Source of the DNA: a virus
Strand: one strand, 5' to 3'
Length of the DNA stretch: 44,186 nt
IMG/VR virus record: IMGVR_UViG_3300009285_002809
Coordinates: 1 to 44,186 of that record
In this document: positions 25,106 through 32,253 of the stretch, one piece after another
Layout of the letters: each line of letters begins with the position of its first letter
Position numbering within the stretch: position 1 is the stretch's first letter
Notes under the pieces: generated by a model
The model's input: only the letters and a program-made list of their open reading frames with translations
What the model was told of the DNA's origin: nothing
The model's database searches: none
Made by a program: the position numbers and the translations under genes

Positions 25106-25531
25106 TTATTCATTTTGTAATAACTTTTGATAAAAGCGCATTTTATCCCTATAATAACGAAATAAATCTTGAAGCATCTTCTTTTCTATATTTTTTAAGT
25201 AATAAGATTTATAGTATTCCTTTTCCCAAGTTCGCCTTTTAGGAAAATTTCTCGCGTTTAATCGATAAGAATCAACATATTTACGTTTAGTTTCTTTATC
25301 TAGTAATTTACTTCTTCTAGCGCTATCTTTGATATGAGCTTGCCTAAATTCTTCATTTGTCCAATAAAGAATAGTTTTGGTGGATACTTTATATTTTAAT
25401 GCTATTCGTTTTAATGACCAACCTCTTTCTTTTAATTTTTTGACTTGTTTAATTTGGGAATTTGATAATTTTCTAACTTGGTTTAACTCAAATGGTAAAG
25501 GAGGAAATTTTGAATGTTTTTCTTTCTTCAC
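25106..25531 (-). CDS. HTH DNA-binding protein
   Basis: 141 residues. Residues about 23-57 form a resolvase/homeodomain-type helix-turn-helix: LSNSQIKQVKKLKERGWSLK then RIALKYKVSTKTILYW. The C-terminus is very basic and aromatic (YYKSYYLKN). Likely a phage regulator or site-specific DNA-binding protein, possibly related to homing-type HTH proteins; target unknown. Confidence 0.6.
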   Translation of the reverse strand: MKKEKHSKFPPLPFELNQVRKLSNSQIKQVKKLKERGWSLKRIALKYKVSTKTILYWTNEEFRQAHIKDSARRSKLLDKETKRKYVDSYRLNARNFPKRRTWEKEYYKSYYLKNIEKKMLQDLFRYYRDKMRFYQKLLQNE

Positions 25532-25540
25532 TTTTCTTTT

Positions 25541-25900
25541 TCAATCTCCGCCGATAAATTCTTTTCCGCAATTTTTGCAAGCAAACCATCCAGTTCCTTC
25601 ATCTCCCTCAACCGCTATCCTCTCCGCTCCGCAACAAATAGATTTTCTTTCGGGGCAGTCTGTGTAAAGTTTCAATACTTCTTTGAACTTTTCTTTTCGA
25701 TAGAAATAAGGCCGCCAAAGTTTCAATGCTTCTTGAAATTTTTCCCTCGCTTTTTCTCGGCTGATGCAGGTTTCGTGATTGACACAATTACATTCCGCAG
25801 GAATACTAGCCGCCCATTCCCCTTTTTGGGACATAGCGATAGGGCAGGAGTTTTTATGGATAAATTCTTTCATTGGCTGGGTTCCTATATTCTCTATCAT
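25541..25900 (-). CDS. Cys-rich zinc-ribbon protein
   Basis: 119 residues. The C-terminal half has CPERKSICCG and CKNCGKEF, a treble-clef-like pair; the N-terminal half has further cysteines (NSCPIAM, AECNCVNHETC). ATGA overlap with the upstream gene. Unknown role. Confidence 0.55.
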   Translation of the reverse strand: MIENIGTQPMKEFIHKNSCPIAMSQKGEWAASIPAECNCVNHETCISREKAREKFQEALKLWRPYFYRKEKFKEVLKLYTDCPERKSICCGAERIAVEGDEGTGWFACKNCGKEFIGGD

Positions 25901-26103
25901 TGTTTCAACTTAAATTTAGCGGATAAATTCATAACCAATCTTCTCCAATTTCCCCCGCCGTGCCCTGTCTTTAGAATTTTTTCTATCTTCTCCTCCAACT
26001 CTTTTTTTGAGATATAATCATCTGGAATTTTAACATTATAAATTCTCAATGTTTCTTCATATTCAACATCTTCTGCGGGGATAGCGATTATTCTTTTTTT
26101 CAT
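25897..26103 (-). CDS. small hypothetical protein
   Basis: 68 residues. An N-terminal beta segment (KKRIIAIPAEDVEYEETL) and a helical basic C-terminus. Not recognised. Overlaps the next gene by ATGA. Confidence 0.5.
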   Translation of the reverse strand: MKKRIIAIPAEDVEYEETLRIYNVKIPDDYISKKELEEKIEKILKTGHGGGNWRRLVMNLSAKFKLKQ

Positions 26104-26122
26104 ATTATTTTTCCCCTTATTC

Positions 26123-26203
26123 GCCTCACGATTTTATTTAGGGGAGGGGTTGTGTAGTGAACATTAAGCCCAGAAAATTTTAGCTATTTAATTGTAGTGA
26201 GGC
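26123..26203. repeat. 7-bp inverted repeat in a 113-bp gap
   Basis: GCCTCAC (26123-26129) and GTGAGGC (26197-26203) lie 67 bp apart in a gap without a gene. It could close a loop in the leftward transcript. Chance is possible. Confidence 0.35.
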
Positions 26204-26216
26204 CAATCCCGTTTTC

Positions 26217-26522
26217 TTAATAGGGAATTCTTTGCCACTTATATCCACCATATTCCAAAATTTCAGCAGGTTCTTTCTCTCTGCTTCCGCAACATTTGGG
26301 ACATTTAACAAAAACCCAATCATCAGTTGGCGTTCTATCTTTATCTATCTGCCCTACAATCATTAACCGACCGCCTTTTGCTTTAACTGCCTCTGTATTT
26401 AATCTTGATTTTTGTAAAGGACTTATTCCCATTCCTTCGCACCAATCACAAGAATTTTCGTCAGGATAAGGCGTTCCTGTGGCTTGGTATCTATCCGTAA
26501 ATTCTATTTTTTCTTCTTTCAT
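26217..26522 (-). CDS. small zinc-binding protein
   Basis: 101 residues with CDWCEGMG at residue 25 and CPKCCGSR near 75; a beta region lies between. The CxxCxGxG/CxxC pairing resembles DnaJ-type zinc clusters. Ends in YGGYKWQRIPY. Part of the early cluster of zinc proteins. Confidence 0.55.
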   Translation of the reverse strand: MKEEKIEFTDRYQATGTPYPDENSCDWCEGMGISPLQKSRLNTEAVKAKGGRLMIVGQIDKDRTPTDDWVFVKCPKCCGSREKEPAEILEYGGYKWQRIPY

Positions 26523-26616
26523 ATTTCTTTCTTTTGATAGGCGGATTTTGTCGGCAGTCAGCTAGCACTTTGCGCACGCTTGCCATTTTGTTCCACCCTA
26601 AGCGTCGAGCTTTCAT
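26491..26616 (-). CDS. 41-residue basic protein between HNH and zinc gene
   Basis: MKARRLGWNKMASVRKVLAD then KRKKYERRKNR: strongly basic. It starts one base after the HNH stop (TAAAATG) and overlaps the next gene by 32 bp in another frame. Coupling supports a real gene; composition alone does not prove it. Confidence 0.45.
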   Translation of the reverse strand: MKARRLGWNKMASVRKVLADCRQNPPIKRKKYERRKNRIYG

Positions 26617-26617
26617 T

Positions 26618-27184
26618 TTAACGCCAATTTAATTTATTACTCTTTTTAAGGTTTGCTATTTTCTCTAATGGTTGTAAGTTTTCTAATGACCAACACTTTT
26701 TAAATTCTTCATCTTGATAAGAATTAAATTTAAATAAACTTTGTGGTTTAATATGGTCAATTACCCAATAATTTCCATAATTATTCCAATTCATTTTATC
26801 ATCAAATTTCTTTTCTAAATAATTCATTAAATCTTTTAATGTATATCCAATTAAATTTTCCCATTTTTGATTATTTTTTTGATTTTTTAATGCTCTTCTA
26901 ATTTGGACACTAAAGGAAATTCCTATATTATATCCCAAATTCTTTTTTCTTCTTTCTTTTCTTTGCTCTGAAATAACATTCTTATTTTTTTGATACCATA
27001 ATCTTCCTTGTTTTCTATTTCTTTTTCTATTTTGTTGTCTTAATTTTTCTTTTTCTACAAATTCTGGTAAAGACATCAATCTTTGCCATCTTTCTTGATG
27101 ATATTTCCGATAATAATCCTTATGTTGAATGGCATATAGCTGATATTTTTTCTTGTATTTTTGATAGTAAAGATGTGTAGGCAT
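26618..27184 (-). CDS. HNH-type (His-Me finger) homing endonuclease
   Basis: 188 residues, very AT-rich (many Lys, Asn, Tyr, Ile). The core is YWVIDHIKPQ (D143, H144), SLENLQPLEK with N169, and ANLKKSN with N178: the DH...N...N pattern of HNH nucleases of the phage 'GYTL' type (LIGYTLKDLM before it). The N-terminal 80 residues are basic and aromatic. Probably a free-standing mobile endonuclease, inserted between a structured RNA region and the small basic gene. Confidence 0.75.
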   Translation of the reverse strand: MPTHLYYQKYKKKYQLYAIQHKDYYRKYHQERWQRLMSLPEFVEKEKLRQQNRKRNRKQGRLWYQKNKNVISEQRKERRKKNLGYNIGISFSVQIRRALKNQKNNQKWENLIGYTLKDLMNYLEKKFDDKMNWNNYGNYWVIDHIKPQSLFKFNSYQDEEFKKCWSLENLQPLEKIANLKKSNKLNWR

Positions 27185-27224
27185 ATATCAATACTATCAT
27201 ATAAAAGTTCCGTTATTCCACCCT

Positions 27225-27389
27225 CAACGCCGTATCGGAAAGATTTTAGCGTTGTTTCTTAAAGGCTAGCGGGACAACTATGGCGGGTAAAACCAGATGT
27301 CCTGGCTCGTTATTCCCGCTTTCGCGGCTTTCGCCGCCGCCAGCCTCTATTCCTAACAGAGGGTTACATTCGCTATAGCGAAGAGGCAT
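27225..27389 (-). ncRNA. multi-stem RNA-like element, candidate ncRNA
   Basis: The 221-bp gap 27,185-27,405 folds strongly on the minus strand. GGCTGGC (27345-27339) pairs with GCTAGCC (27270-27264, one G-U) and encloses GCGGC-GAAA-GCCGC (27337-27324, GNRA tetraloop) and GCGGG/CCCGC (27319-27315 with 27287-27283) that holds CCAG-GACAT-CTGG. Upstream GCCTCT/AGAGGC encloses TTCGC-TATA-GCGAA; downstream CAACGC/GCGTTG adds a stem. A 47-codon ORF with GGAGGAGA before its ATG (27389-27246) overlaps it and is the main alternative. No group I intron core (R or S) was seen. Confidence 0.45.
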
Positions 27390-27405
27390 TCTCCTCCGTT
27401 AAAAA

Positions 27406-28149
27406 CTAATTATAAAGAAGACACCCTGTCCACGGAAACCAGCTTGGGCAATCTCCCTCGCCAGGTTTTAACCATTGCGGAGTTCCTTCCGAATAATCCA
27501 GGACGGAATTCAGGAATTCTCCGAATAAACCGAAACCAGGACATTCGCCGGTTCTCAAACAGATTGGCTGACCGTTTCCGCCGCCGCCCGACACGGCTGG
27601 AGGAGGAGTTCCGTTATTCAGAAATAAACAATCTGAACCGGTAGTAGTCATTCCTTCGGGAATTGAAGATTGTTCGCCCGCTATATTTCCGCAGAAATCA
27701 ATGGGTTCCTCCGGCGGAGGCAATTCGTCTTCGTCATCTGGCGGCTCGGCGCAGGGAAGTTCAGTCTGTAATCCTTCTTCTGGACACAAGTCCACCGGAG
27801 GAGGCGGAGAACATTCGTCTACAACGAACTCTTGAGAATCACTGGCGACTAAATTGGTGTGGCTTGAATTTGACCAGATTTTAGCTTCCGCAATGTTCGT
27901 TCCGAGAATAGTCGAAGTGGAAATAGACCAGTTAACCGGTTCATCGTGCGCGTGTAAATCCAACCCGCCGTTCACTCCCACGAAAAGATGTCTTGAGGAA
28001 TTGTGGTAAGTTCCGGTGCCGGATACGACTACATTGGTTATTCCGCACTCATTGTCTTTCACGATAGAAGTTATATCAACGCTGTCGTTTACGGAGATTG
28101 CGAGGGTCAGAAAAGGCAGAAGAGCTAAAGTTAGTAAGATTTTTTTCAT
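27406..28149 (-). CDS. secreted Cys/Pro-rich surface protein
   Basis: 247 residues. A signal peptide (KKILLTLALLPFLTLAISV) precedes a beta-rich domain (residues 25-110), then a Pro/Glu/Asp-rich linker (CSPPPPVDLC, EDELPPPEEPIDFC) and a Cys-containing C-terminus (CLRTGECPGFG, DCPSWFPWTGC). Exported; the cysteines may pair in disulfides. Not a typical virion gene by place, so it may alter the host surface or block superinfection. That role is inference. Confidence 0.55.
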   Translation of the reverse strand: MKKILLTLALLPFLTLAISVNDSVDITSIVKDNECGITNVVVSGTGTYHNSSRHLFVGVNGGLDLHAHDEPVNWSISTSTILGTNIAEAKIWSNSSHTNLVASDSQEFVVDECSPPPPVDLCPEEGLQTELPCAEPPDDEDELPPPEEPIDFCGNIAGEQSSIPEGMTTTGSDCLFLNNGTPPPAVSGGGGNGQPICLRTGECPGFGLFGEFLNSVLDYSEGTPQWLKPGEGDCPSWFPWTGCLLYN

Positions 28150-28400
28150 TTTATTTTGTTGGTTAATAATTTTGACCTTTCTTTAGAGCGCCGGACTGAA
28201 CAATGTGTTTTCATAATTTTCTCTAAACTTACTATATTTTCATCAAATCTTCTTTTCCAATCATTTAATTTTTGTTGCTCTTTTTCTAATTCAGACATTT
28301 TTAATCCCCAGTTATTACACCTTTTACAACCGCCAGTAAGCCCACAATTACAGTTTTCTATCGGCTCATATATTTCATTGCCTGCCGTGTCATATTTCAT
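28146..28400 (-). CDS. small Cys-cluster protein
   Basis: 84 residues. CNCGLTGGCKRC near residue 17-28 is a zinc-like cluster; the rest is charged helix. ATGA overlaps with the zinc ribbon gene upstream and the secreted protein gene downstream. Unknown. Confidence 0.5.
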   Translation of the reverse strand: MKYDTAGNEIYEPIENCNCGLTGGCKRCNNWGLKMSELEKEQQKLNDWKRRFDENIVSLEKIMKTHCSVRRSKERSKLLTNKIK

Positions 28401-28534
28401 ATCTTTTGGCGGGGACTATTCCAATAACGGCTTCGACATTTGGGACAGACCCGGGGTTCGGAAATTCGCGGTTGCCATTGGTATAAACAGCGTTTGCATT
28501 TTGCCGTCTTAATTTCAAATTCCACAAAACTCAT
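28397..28534 (-). CDS. small zinc-ribbon protein
   Basis: 45 residues: CKRC (13-16) and CPKC (30-33) around QWQPRISEPR, ending SRYWNSPRQK. The C-x2-C ... P-K-C-x-S-x-x-W pattern is a common small zinc ribbon. An in-frame ATG at 28552 would add six residues. ATGA to the next gene. Confidence 0.65.
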   Translation of the reverse strand: MSFVEFEIKTAKCKRCLYQWQPRISEPRVCPKCRSRYWNSPRQKI

Positions 28535-28604
28535 ATCTTTATCATAAACCATTCCAATAAGTTTGCAATGTGCATAAGTATTACACTCATTTCTTCAAGA
28601 ATAG

Positions 28605-28808
28605 TCAAGTTTTTCTGAACATAGCAAGAAAATAATGTGAATTGATATTTTTCCTATAAGATAAATCTTTAAATATCGAAAATTTCTCTCGCACTTTTTG
28701 CGCGCCATTATTTTTAATCAATCCAGCAAATAAACCAAAGTTCTTGGGTTCTTGAAAATAATCAGCAAGTTCTTTAGCTAAATCTTGAAGAGAATTATAA
28801 CAACCCAT
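28605..28808 (-). CDS. small hypothetical helical protein
   Basis: 67 residues: SLQDLAKELADYFQEPKNFG, then a basic helix and NSHYFLAMFRK. A similar 'EPKxFG' layout occurs in small proteins of phages and CPR genomes, as I recall, but function is unknown. Confidence 0.5.
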   Translation of the reverse strand: MGCYNSLQDLAKELADYFQEPKNFGLFAGLIKNNGAQKVREKFSIFKDLSYRKNINSHYFLAMFRKT

Positions 28809-28837
28809 AAATTTAATTTTTTTTAATATATCCCTTT

Positions 28838-29194
28838 TTAATCAATTTTCGTTATCCACGCCCTCTCTTTCTCTTTTTCCAAATATCGCCCGGCTAAATT
28901 CTTTTCTCTTGATATCCACCGCACCAAAGGGCTTCCAGACCACCTTACAGCGACTTGACTATCAGAATAGACAATTATGCCATTTTCCCCAGAAAACTTG
29001 TTTAACGCGCGTTTAATCGCTTCCAGCTCGAATCTATTGATGAATTGCCGTAAAGAAGGATGCTTAATTTCAAATTCCTCGTCAAAAATCTTTTTCCGGC
29101 CGCAAAAACCAACAATTCTGCCTAAAGCTTTTCCTTTAGTCTTTGCCCAATGCTCACAAGTAGCATCTACATAAATTTTTCTCATTTTTGTCAT
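28838..29194 (-). CDS. RNase H-like protein
   Basis: 118 residues. IYVDAT (D10), FELEAIKRAL (E58), and VYSDSQVAVRW (D78) match the RNase HI active-site order, followed by WISREKNLAGRYLE. In typical family members the last acidic residue sits in 'N-x-A-D'; here it is glycine (G102), so activity may be reduced. An alternative start MRKIYVDA is at 29185. Possible role: primer or R-loop removal. Confidence 0.65.
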   Translation of the reverse strand: MTKMRKIYVDATCEHWAKTKGKALGRIVGFCGRKKIFDEEFEIKHPSLRQFINRFELEAIKRALNKFSGENGIIVYSDSQVAVRWSGSPLVRWISREKNLAGRYLEKEKERAWITKID

Positions 29195-29490
29195 AATCTT
29201 TTTCTAAAACAATAGCCCAACTTTTACCTCCTCTCCTCTCGAGCGGCAGGTAATCATAAAGATAACTATGACATTCCAAGTTTCACCTTTCTCTTTACGA
29301 TGCAGAGGAAAAGGCAGGGTAAGAGTTGGCAACTTATTTTCCCTGCTTTCGCATCTGAACCTTAAAGAGCTTCGTTTAGAAGATAGAACCCCCTTTTTCT
29401 AAACTATTTTGCGGGGCAAGTTTTAATCTGGATGACCCGAGGAGCCAGAGGAAACTATGGAAATTTTTTGACAACAAAAAACCCCGCCAG
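29195..29490. other. unresolved gap
   Basis: About 296 bp without a supported gene. One leftward frame stays open for about 65 codons (stop near 29203) but has no ATG or GTG at its upstream end. Short hairpins occur (for example AGTTGCCAACT on the minus strand). No terminator or promoter recognised until 29499. Confidence 0.4.
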
Positions 29491-29498
29491 CTTCGCGC

Positions 29499-29526
29499 TT
29501 GACAGGATTTTCACATATGCTATATT
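29499..29526 (+). promoter_or_regulatory. strong rightward sigma70-type promoter
   Basis: TTGACA (29499-29504), 16-bp spacer, TATATT (29521-29526). Expected start near 29533. No gene follows; an intrinsic terminator does. Confidence 0.65.
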
Positions 29527-29532
29527 GATAGC

Positions 29533-29594
29533 AGATGTTGTCATAAACAGAGTATACGGCAGGCCGCCTCCTTAAGCAAGAGGCGGTTTTGCTT
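29533..29594 (+). ncRNA. candidate short RNA of about 60 nt
   Basis: Bounded by the promoter at 29499-29526 and the terminator at 29564-29594; no ORF longer than three codons is present. It lies in a leftward gene region. The RNA contains CCTCCTTA in the terminator arm and loop, which equals the 16S anti-Shine-Dalgarno core, so it could pair with GGAGG-type ribosome sites. Exact 5' end is inferred. Confidence 0.5.
29564..29594 (+). terminator. rightward intrinsic terminator
   Basis: CCGCCTC (29564-29570), loop CTTAAGCAA, GAGGCGG (29580-29586), then TTTTGCTTTC. Seven G/C-rich base pairs and a short T tract, oriented rightward. Confidence 0.75.
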
Positions 29595-29600
29595 TCTATA

Positions 29601-29658
29601 TGTGGATAAACTCTGATAAAAGTCCTTATTTTCCTTACTCTTTTAAAAGTTATCAACA
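29601..29658. promoter_or_regulatory. DnaA-box-like sites
   Basis: TGTGGATAA (29601-29609, perfect reverse DnaA box) and TTATCAACA (29650-29658, one base off). They lie just after the short RNA and its terminator. A lone perfect 9-mer can occur by chance. Confidence 0.4.
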
Positions 29659-29666
29659 GAGAAGAA

Positions 29667-29825
29667 TCACGGCTTCAAAAAGAATCTTTGAAATAAATCT
29701 TTGGCGCACTCTGAACATAACTTCATTACCGGCTTTTTCTTATAAGTGAGGGCGAAATCTTTGCCTGTCCTGACGAGCAACTTTCCGCAGTCGAAACAAT
29801 AGTTAGATATTGGCCGTTTTTTCAT
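29667..29825 (-). CDS. small zinc-finger protein
   Basis: 52 residues: CFDCGKLL (C10, C13) and CSECAKDL (C37, C40) with a basic middle (TYKKKPVMK). Start overlaps the upstream stop by ATGA. A classic two-CxxC ribbon. Confidence 0.65.
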   Translation of the reverse strand: MKKRPISNYCFDCGKLLVRTGKDFALTYKKKPVMKLCSECAKDLFQRFFLKP

Positions 29826-30010
29826 AATTTTTTGGAATTATTCACACTAAATAGGGCATCATAAAGTTCTTTTTGTGTCCAGTCTTTATGAGGACATCCA
29901 ACCTCATGCCACCAATTTGCAGGATGGAAGCGACAATTAAAAACATAATCGTTTTTTTTACGCTTTTCTAATTCTTTTTTTATTTGTTTATCTATTTCTT
30001 CTGGAGTCAT
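29822..30010 (-). CDS. small basic protein with Cys/His cluster
   Basis: 62 residues. Basic helical N-terminus (EEIDKQIKKELEKRKK), then CRFHPANWWHEVGCPHKDW with C, H, H, C, H as possible zinc ligands. ATGA to the next gene. Confidence 0.55.
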   Translation of the reverse strand: MTPEEIDKQIKKELEKRKKNDYVFNCRFHPANWWHEVGCPHKDWTQKELYDALFSVNNSKKL

Positions 30011-30144
30011 TATTTTTCAGGCGATATACGAGGCAGGTTTTTTCCACCATGCGACTGAATGGGCGAGCGCCCGCTTTCCGTGTGCCGTTTAGGTGTGGTG
30101 TTTCACACCAACTATCCGCTTTTTTGTTTTATTGTTAGCGGAGT
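30011..30144. other. short gap with several small hairpins
   Basis: GGGCG-AG-CGCCC, GGTGTG-GTGTTT-CACACC and CCGCT/AGCGG lie one after another. No T-tract in terminator position and no supported gene, so function is unknown. Confidence 0.4.
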
Positions 30145-30342
30145 TCATCGCCTTTTAATTTCGGCCTTTTTAATTTTTAAACTTATAAAAACTAATTTTC
30201 TCTTAAATTCTGGCCATAAACCCCTTTTCCATTCTTCCTTATCTCCTTCTAAACCATCTGTCCAATAATCCATAAAATCATTAAAAGCTTTATGTATCCC
30301 AGTTTCAGAAGCTACTCTAAATCTTTTAGTTGGTATTTTCAT
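30145..30342 (-). CDS. small basic hypothetical protein
   Basis: 65 residues, Lys/Arg/Trp-rich (KAFNDFMDYWTDGLEGDKEE; FKRKLVFISLKIKKAEIKRR). Unknown. A-rich start. Confidence 0.5.
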   Translation of the reverse strand: MKIPTKRFRVASETGIHKAFNDFMDYWTDGLEGDKEEWKRGLWPEFKRKLVFISLKIKKAEIKRR

Positions 30343-30410
30343 TTTTTTTGTTTATTTGTTTATGGATTTCACCTCTATTTTTTTTCTTCATATCTCTAGG
30401 GGTCTTTTTT

Positions 30411-30866
30411 TTATATGTCAAGGACTTGGCTTTTCCAGTAATCTTCCGGCGTTCCTATGTGAATTCCCATTTCTTCGGCTTCCTGTTTAATAACCATAAT
30501 AAATTCTGCGGCTTCCCCAACGCTCATTTCGCTTAATCCTTTGCGGCTCATTATTTCCCGCCCTTTCCATTTTCGGATAACTATCGGAGCATAAAGAGGT
30601 TTAAAAACTTCATAGTAAAGTTGATTGATTGTGTAGCCGGTATGTTCGGCGATAGGAGGAAGAACTCCTCCGAAAAAATATCCAAGCTGTTGGAGGGTTT
30701 TCCGGCTTTTGATTCTTTCAATGATGATTTTAACTGGACAATCCTGATAGAGCGCAAGCTGGAAAGCGATAAATTTCCGGCTGGCTTCCAGCTTGCCTCC
30801 TCTCAAGTAGCTGTTAAAAACTAAAGAATCGAGTTTCTTTTTCGGTTTTGTTTCGGTTGTCGTCAT
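30411..30866 (-). CDS. ninB: NinB-like recombination protein
   Basis: 151 residues. The pattern KSRKTLQQLGYFFGGVLPPI, then LYYEVFKPLYAPIV and a final MSVGEAAEFIMVIKQEAEEM with GIHIGTPEDY follows the layout of lambda NinB family proteins, where the end interacts with SSB and ssDNA to aid RecF-type recombination. The neighbour NinG supports this. Stop and NinG start overlap by 4 bp. Confidence 0.7.
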   Translation of the reverse strand: MTTTETKPKKKLDSLVFNSYLRGGKLEASRKFIAFQLALYQDCPVKIIIERIKSRKTLQQLGYFFGGVLPPIAEHTGYTINQLYYEVFKPLYAPIVIRKWKGREIMSRKGLSEMSVGEAAEFIMVIKQEAEEMGIHIGTPEDYWKSQVLDI

Positions 30867-31264
30867 CGAATTATTATATATGAATCCTTATACTTTTTGA
30901 TTTTTTCCTCTAAATACTCGCGAGAAAAACGCATAGGTTTGACAGCTTGCTGCCGCAGTTCCTGCATTTTTTTGAGTCCATAGTCCTCAATTAAACGAAG
31001 CGCATATTCTCCCAAGTTTCCAGATTTGAAAACATTACAGAGCAAACAGCAGAGATTCACATTCATCTCGTTGAAACGAACTGCATTTTTGTTGTGAATG
31101 AAATGTGCGGCATGGATTGCTCCTGGATTTCGGCAAATATAACACCTTCCCCCCGATTTTTTTAAATCTCGCCTTCGTATAAAAGCATTGAAAACTTGAA
31201 TAGCTTCCCGTTTTAAGACAGACAAGGGACGCTTGGATTGTTTTTTTAATTTAGATTTTTTCAT
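30863..31264 (-). CDS. ninG: NinG (Rap)-family Holliday-junction protein
   Basis: 133 residues. FNAFIRRRD (25-33), CYIC (41-44), AAHFIH (52-57), AVRFNEMNVN (61-70), CCLLCN and KSGNLGEYALRLIEDYG (80-96) match the NinG consensus: zinc ligands around an HNH-like core. Lambda NinG is a junction-specific nuclease in recombination. Slightly shorter than lambda NinG but complete. Confidence 0.9.
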   Translation of the reverse strand: MKKSKLKKQSKRPLSVLKREAIQVFNAFIRRRDLKKSGGRCYICRNPGAIHAAHFIHNKNAVRFNEMNVNLCCLLCNVFKSGNLGEYALRLIEDYGLKKMQELRQQAVKPMRFSREYLEEKIKKYKDSYIIIR

Positions 31265-31527
31265 TTTGTCGCTTCTATCAGCAATCTAATATCTCTTTCT
31301 TTGGAATTTTCCGGCAATTTGTTTATTTCAATCATTCGATAGTCGCGGACATTTCTGTATCCGTGTTCGCATTTCTGCGATTCAAACCGATAACGTCCGG
31401 TTCTGGTCAATTCCGCGCGCCGTTTATGTGGATTGAAAATCCAAAGAGTCGTTCTAAATTCATTTCCACAATGAAATTCGCCGTCAGAACACATTTGGAT
31501 TATCTTGCTGTATTGAGTCTGATACAT
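31261..31527 (-). CDS. small winged-helix-like protein
   Basis: 88 residues. IIQMCSDGEFHCGNEFRTTL, then RRAELTRTGRYRFESQKCEH, and a beta end (YRNVRDYRMIEIN) read like a compact winged-helix module as found in phage early regions. Overlaps NinG by ATGA. Probable DNA-binding protein. Confidence 0.55.
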   Translation of the reverse strand: MYQTQYSKIIQMCSDGEFHCGNEFRTTLWIFNPHKRRAELTRTGRYRFESQKCEHGYRNVRDYRMIEINKLPENSKERDIRLLIEATK

Positions 31528-31529
31528 TT

Positions 31530-31745
31530 CTAATAATCTTTTAATTTTTCATTCATCTTTTCTTCAAATTCTCGCCAGTCGTCGTGCGGATTGTCGCATC
31601 TTCCGATGAACGGGTGAATAATTTTATATAAGTCATTCAATATCGGATTTCTTTCGTCTTCATTGTTAATCATTATAATTTTCTCGCAAGTTTCTAAAAC
31701 TTGACGCAATTTTATCGGCGATACTTTTCTGAATGATTTGCTCAC
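31530..31745 (-). CDS. small hypothetical protein
   Basis: 71 residues, helical and charged (VLETCEKIIMINNEDERNPI; DDWREFEEKMNEKLKDY). Lies between two putative DNA-binding genes; ATGA overlap with the DnaA-like gene. Confidence 0.5.
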   Translation of the reverse strand: MSKSFRKVSPIKLRQVLETCEKIIMINNEDERNPILNDLYKIIHPFIGRCDNPHDDWREFEEKMNEKLKDY

Positions 31746-31966
31746 TTTAGATAATTTCTTATAGTCGTTCGCTCCCGATTTATAAGTTCAGCGATAATAC
31801 GGGGAACAAGTTTATATCTGCCGTAAAGAATCTGGACGGCCTTGCGGCGCAGTTCAACATCTTCCTGTTTCCGGCTTTTGGAGCGAATTCTTGAAAGCTG
31901 AACTTCTGGCAGGGACTCAAGGAAAAGACGGGCTTTTTCCAAATTGTCGGGAAGTTTAGGATTCAT
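31742..31966 (-). CDS. DnaA domain-IV-like HTH protein
   Basis: 74 residues. The C-terminal half (ELRRKAVQILYGRYKLVPRI then IAELINRERTTIRNYLK) follows DnaA domain IV, where R-D-H-T-T-V recognises DnaA boxes; here R-E-R-T-T-I. No AAA+ part. It may act as an origin or repressor protein. Perfect DnaA boxes lie 1.6 kb away. Confidence 0.6.
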   Translation of the reverse strand: MNPKLPDNLEKARLFLESLPEVQLSRIRSKSRKQEDVELRRKAVQILYGRYKLVPRIIAELINRERTTIRNYLK

Positions 31967-32253
31967 TTATCGTGATTATGACAATTCTGTTTACCTCCGA
32001 AACATTCGCATTCTTGAGGACAATCACAAATGTCTTTATGGCTGGGTTCGTTTAAATCGCTTATAGGGACTATCTCCCCTGTGTCTGGAGCAAAGGTCAT
32101 TTTTTCCTCTAGCTCGTGTCCCAGCTCAATTATGGAGTCTTGGAGGGCCTCTGGGTGAGTTTCCTCCCAAAGTTCCTGTTGGATTTCTTGATAATTTTTA
32201 GGTTCGTTCATTTCCTTTTTTAATTCTTCGTAACTTTTAGACATATTGTTCAA
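31963..32253 (-). CDS. acidic protein with C-terminal Cys/His cluster
   Basis: 96 residues. Acidic helical body (EELKKEMNEPKNYQEIQQEL) and CDCPQECECFGGKQNCHNHD at the end, many possible metal ligands. Starts inside the end of the HNH gene (17-bp overlap). The alternative start MSKS is three codons later. Unknown. Confidence 0.5.
   Translation of the reverse strand: MNNMSKSYEELKKEMNEPKNYQEIQQELWEETHPEALQDSIIELGHELEEKMTFAPDTGEIVPISDLNEPSHKDICDCPQECECFGGKQNCHNHDK

Noticed and set aside
27185-27405. Group I intron
   Set aside because: No P7/R-S core sequences and no split gene around it.
28852-28860. DnaA-like site TTATCCACG
   Set aside because: Single mismatched site inside the RNase H-like gene.
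29423-29656. Leftward 77-codon ORF over the short RNA
   Set aside because: It is antisense to the promoter-terminator pair, has no neighbour coupling and an odd composition.
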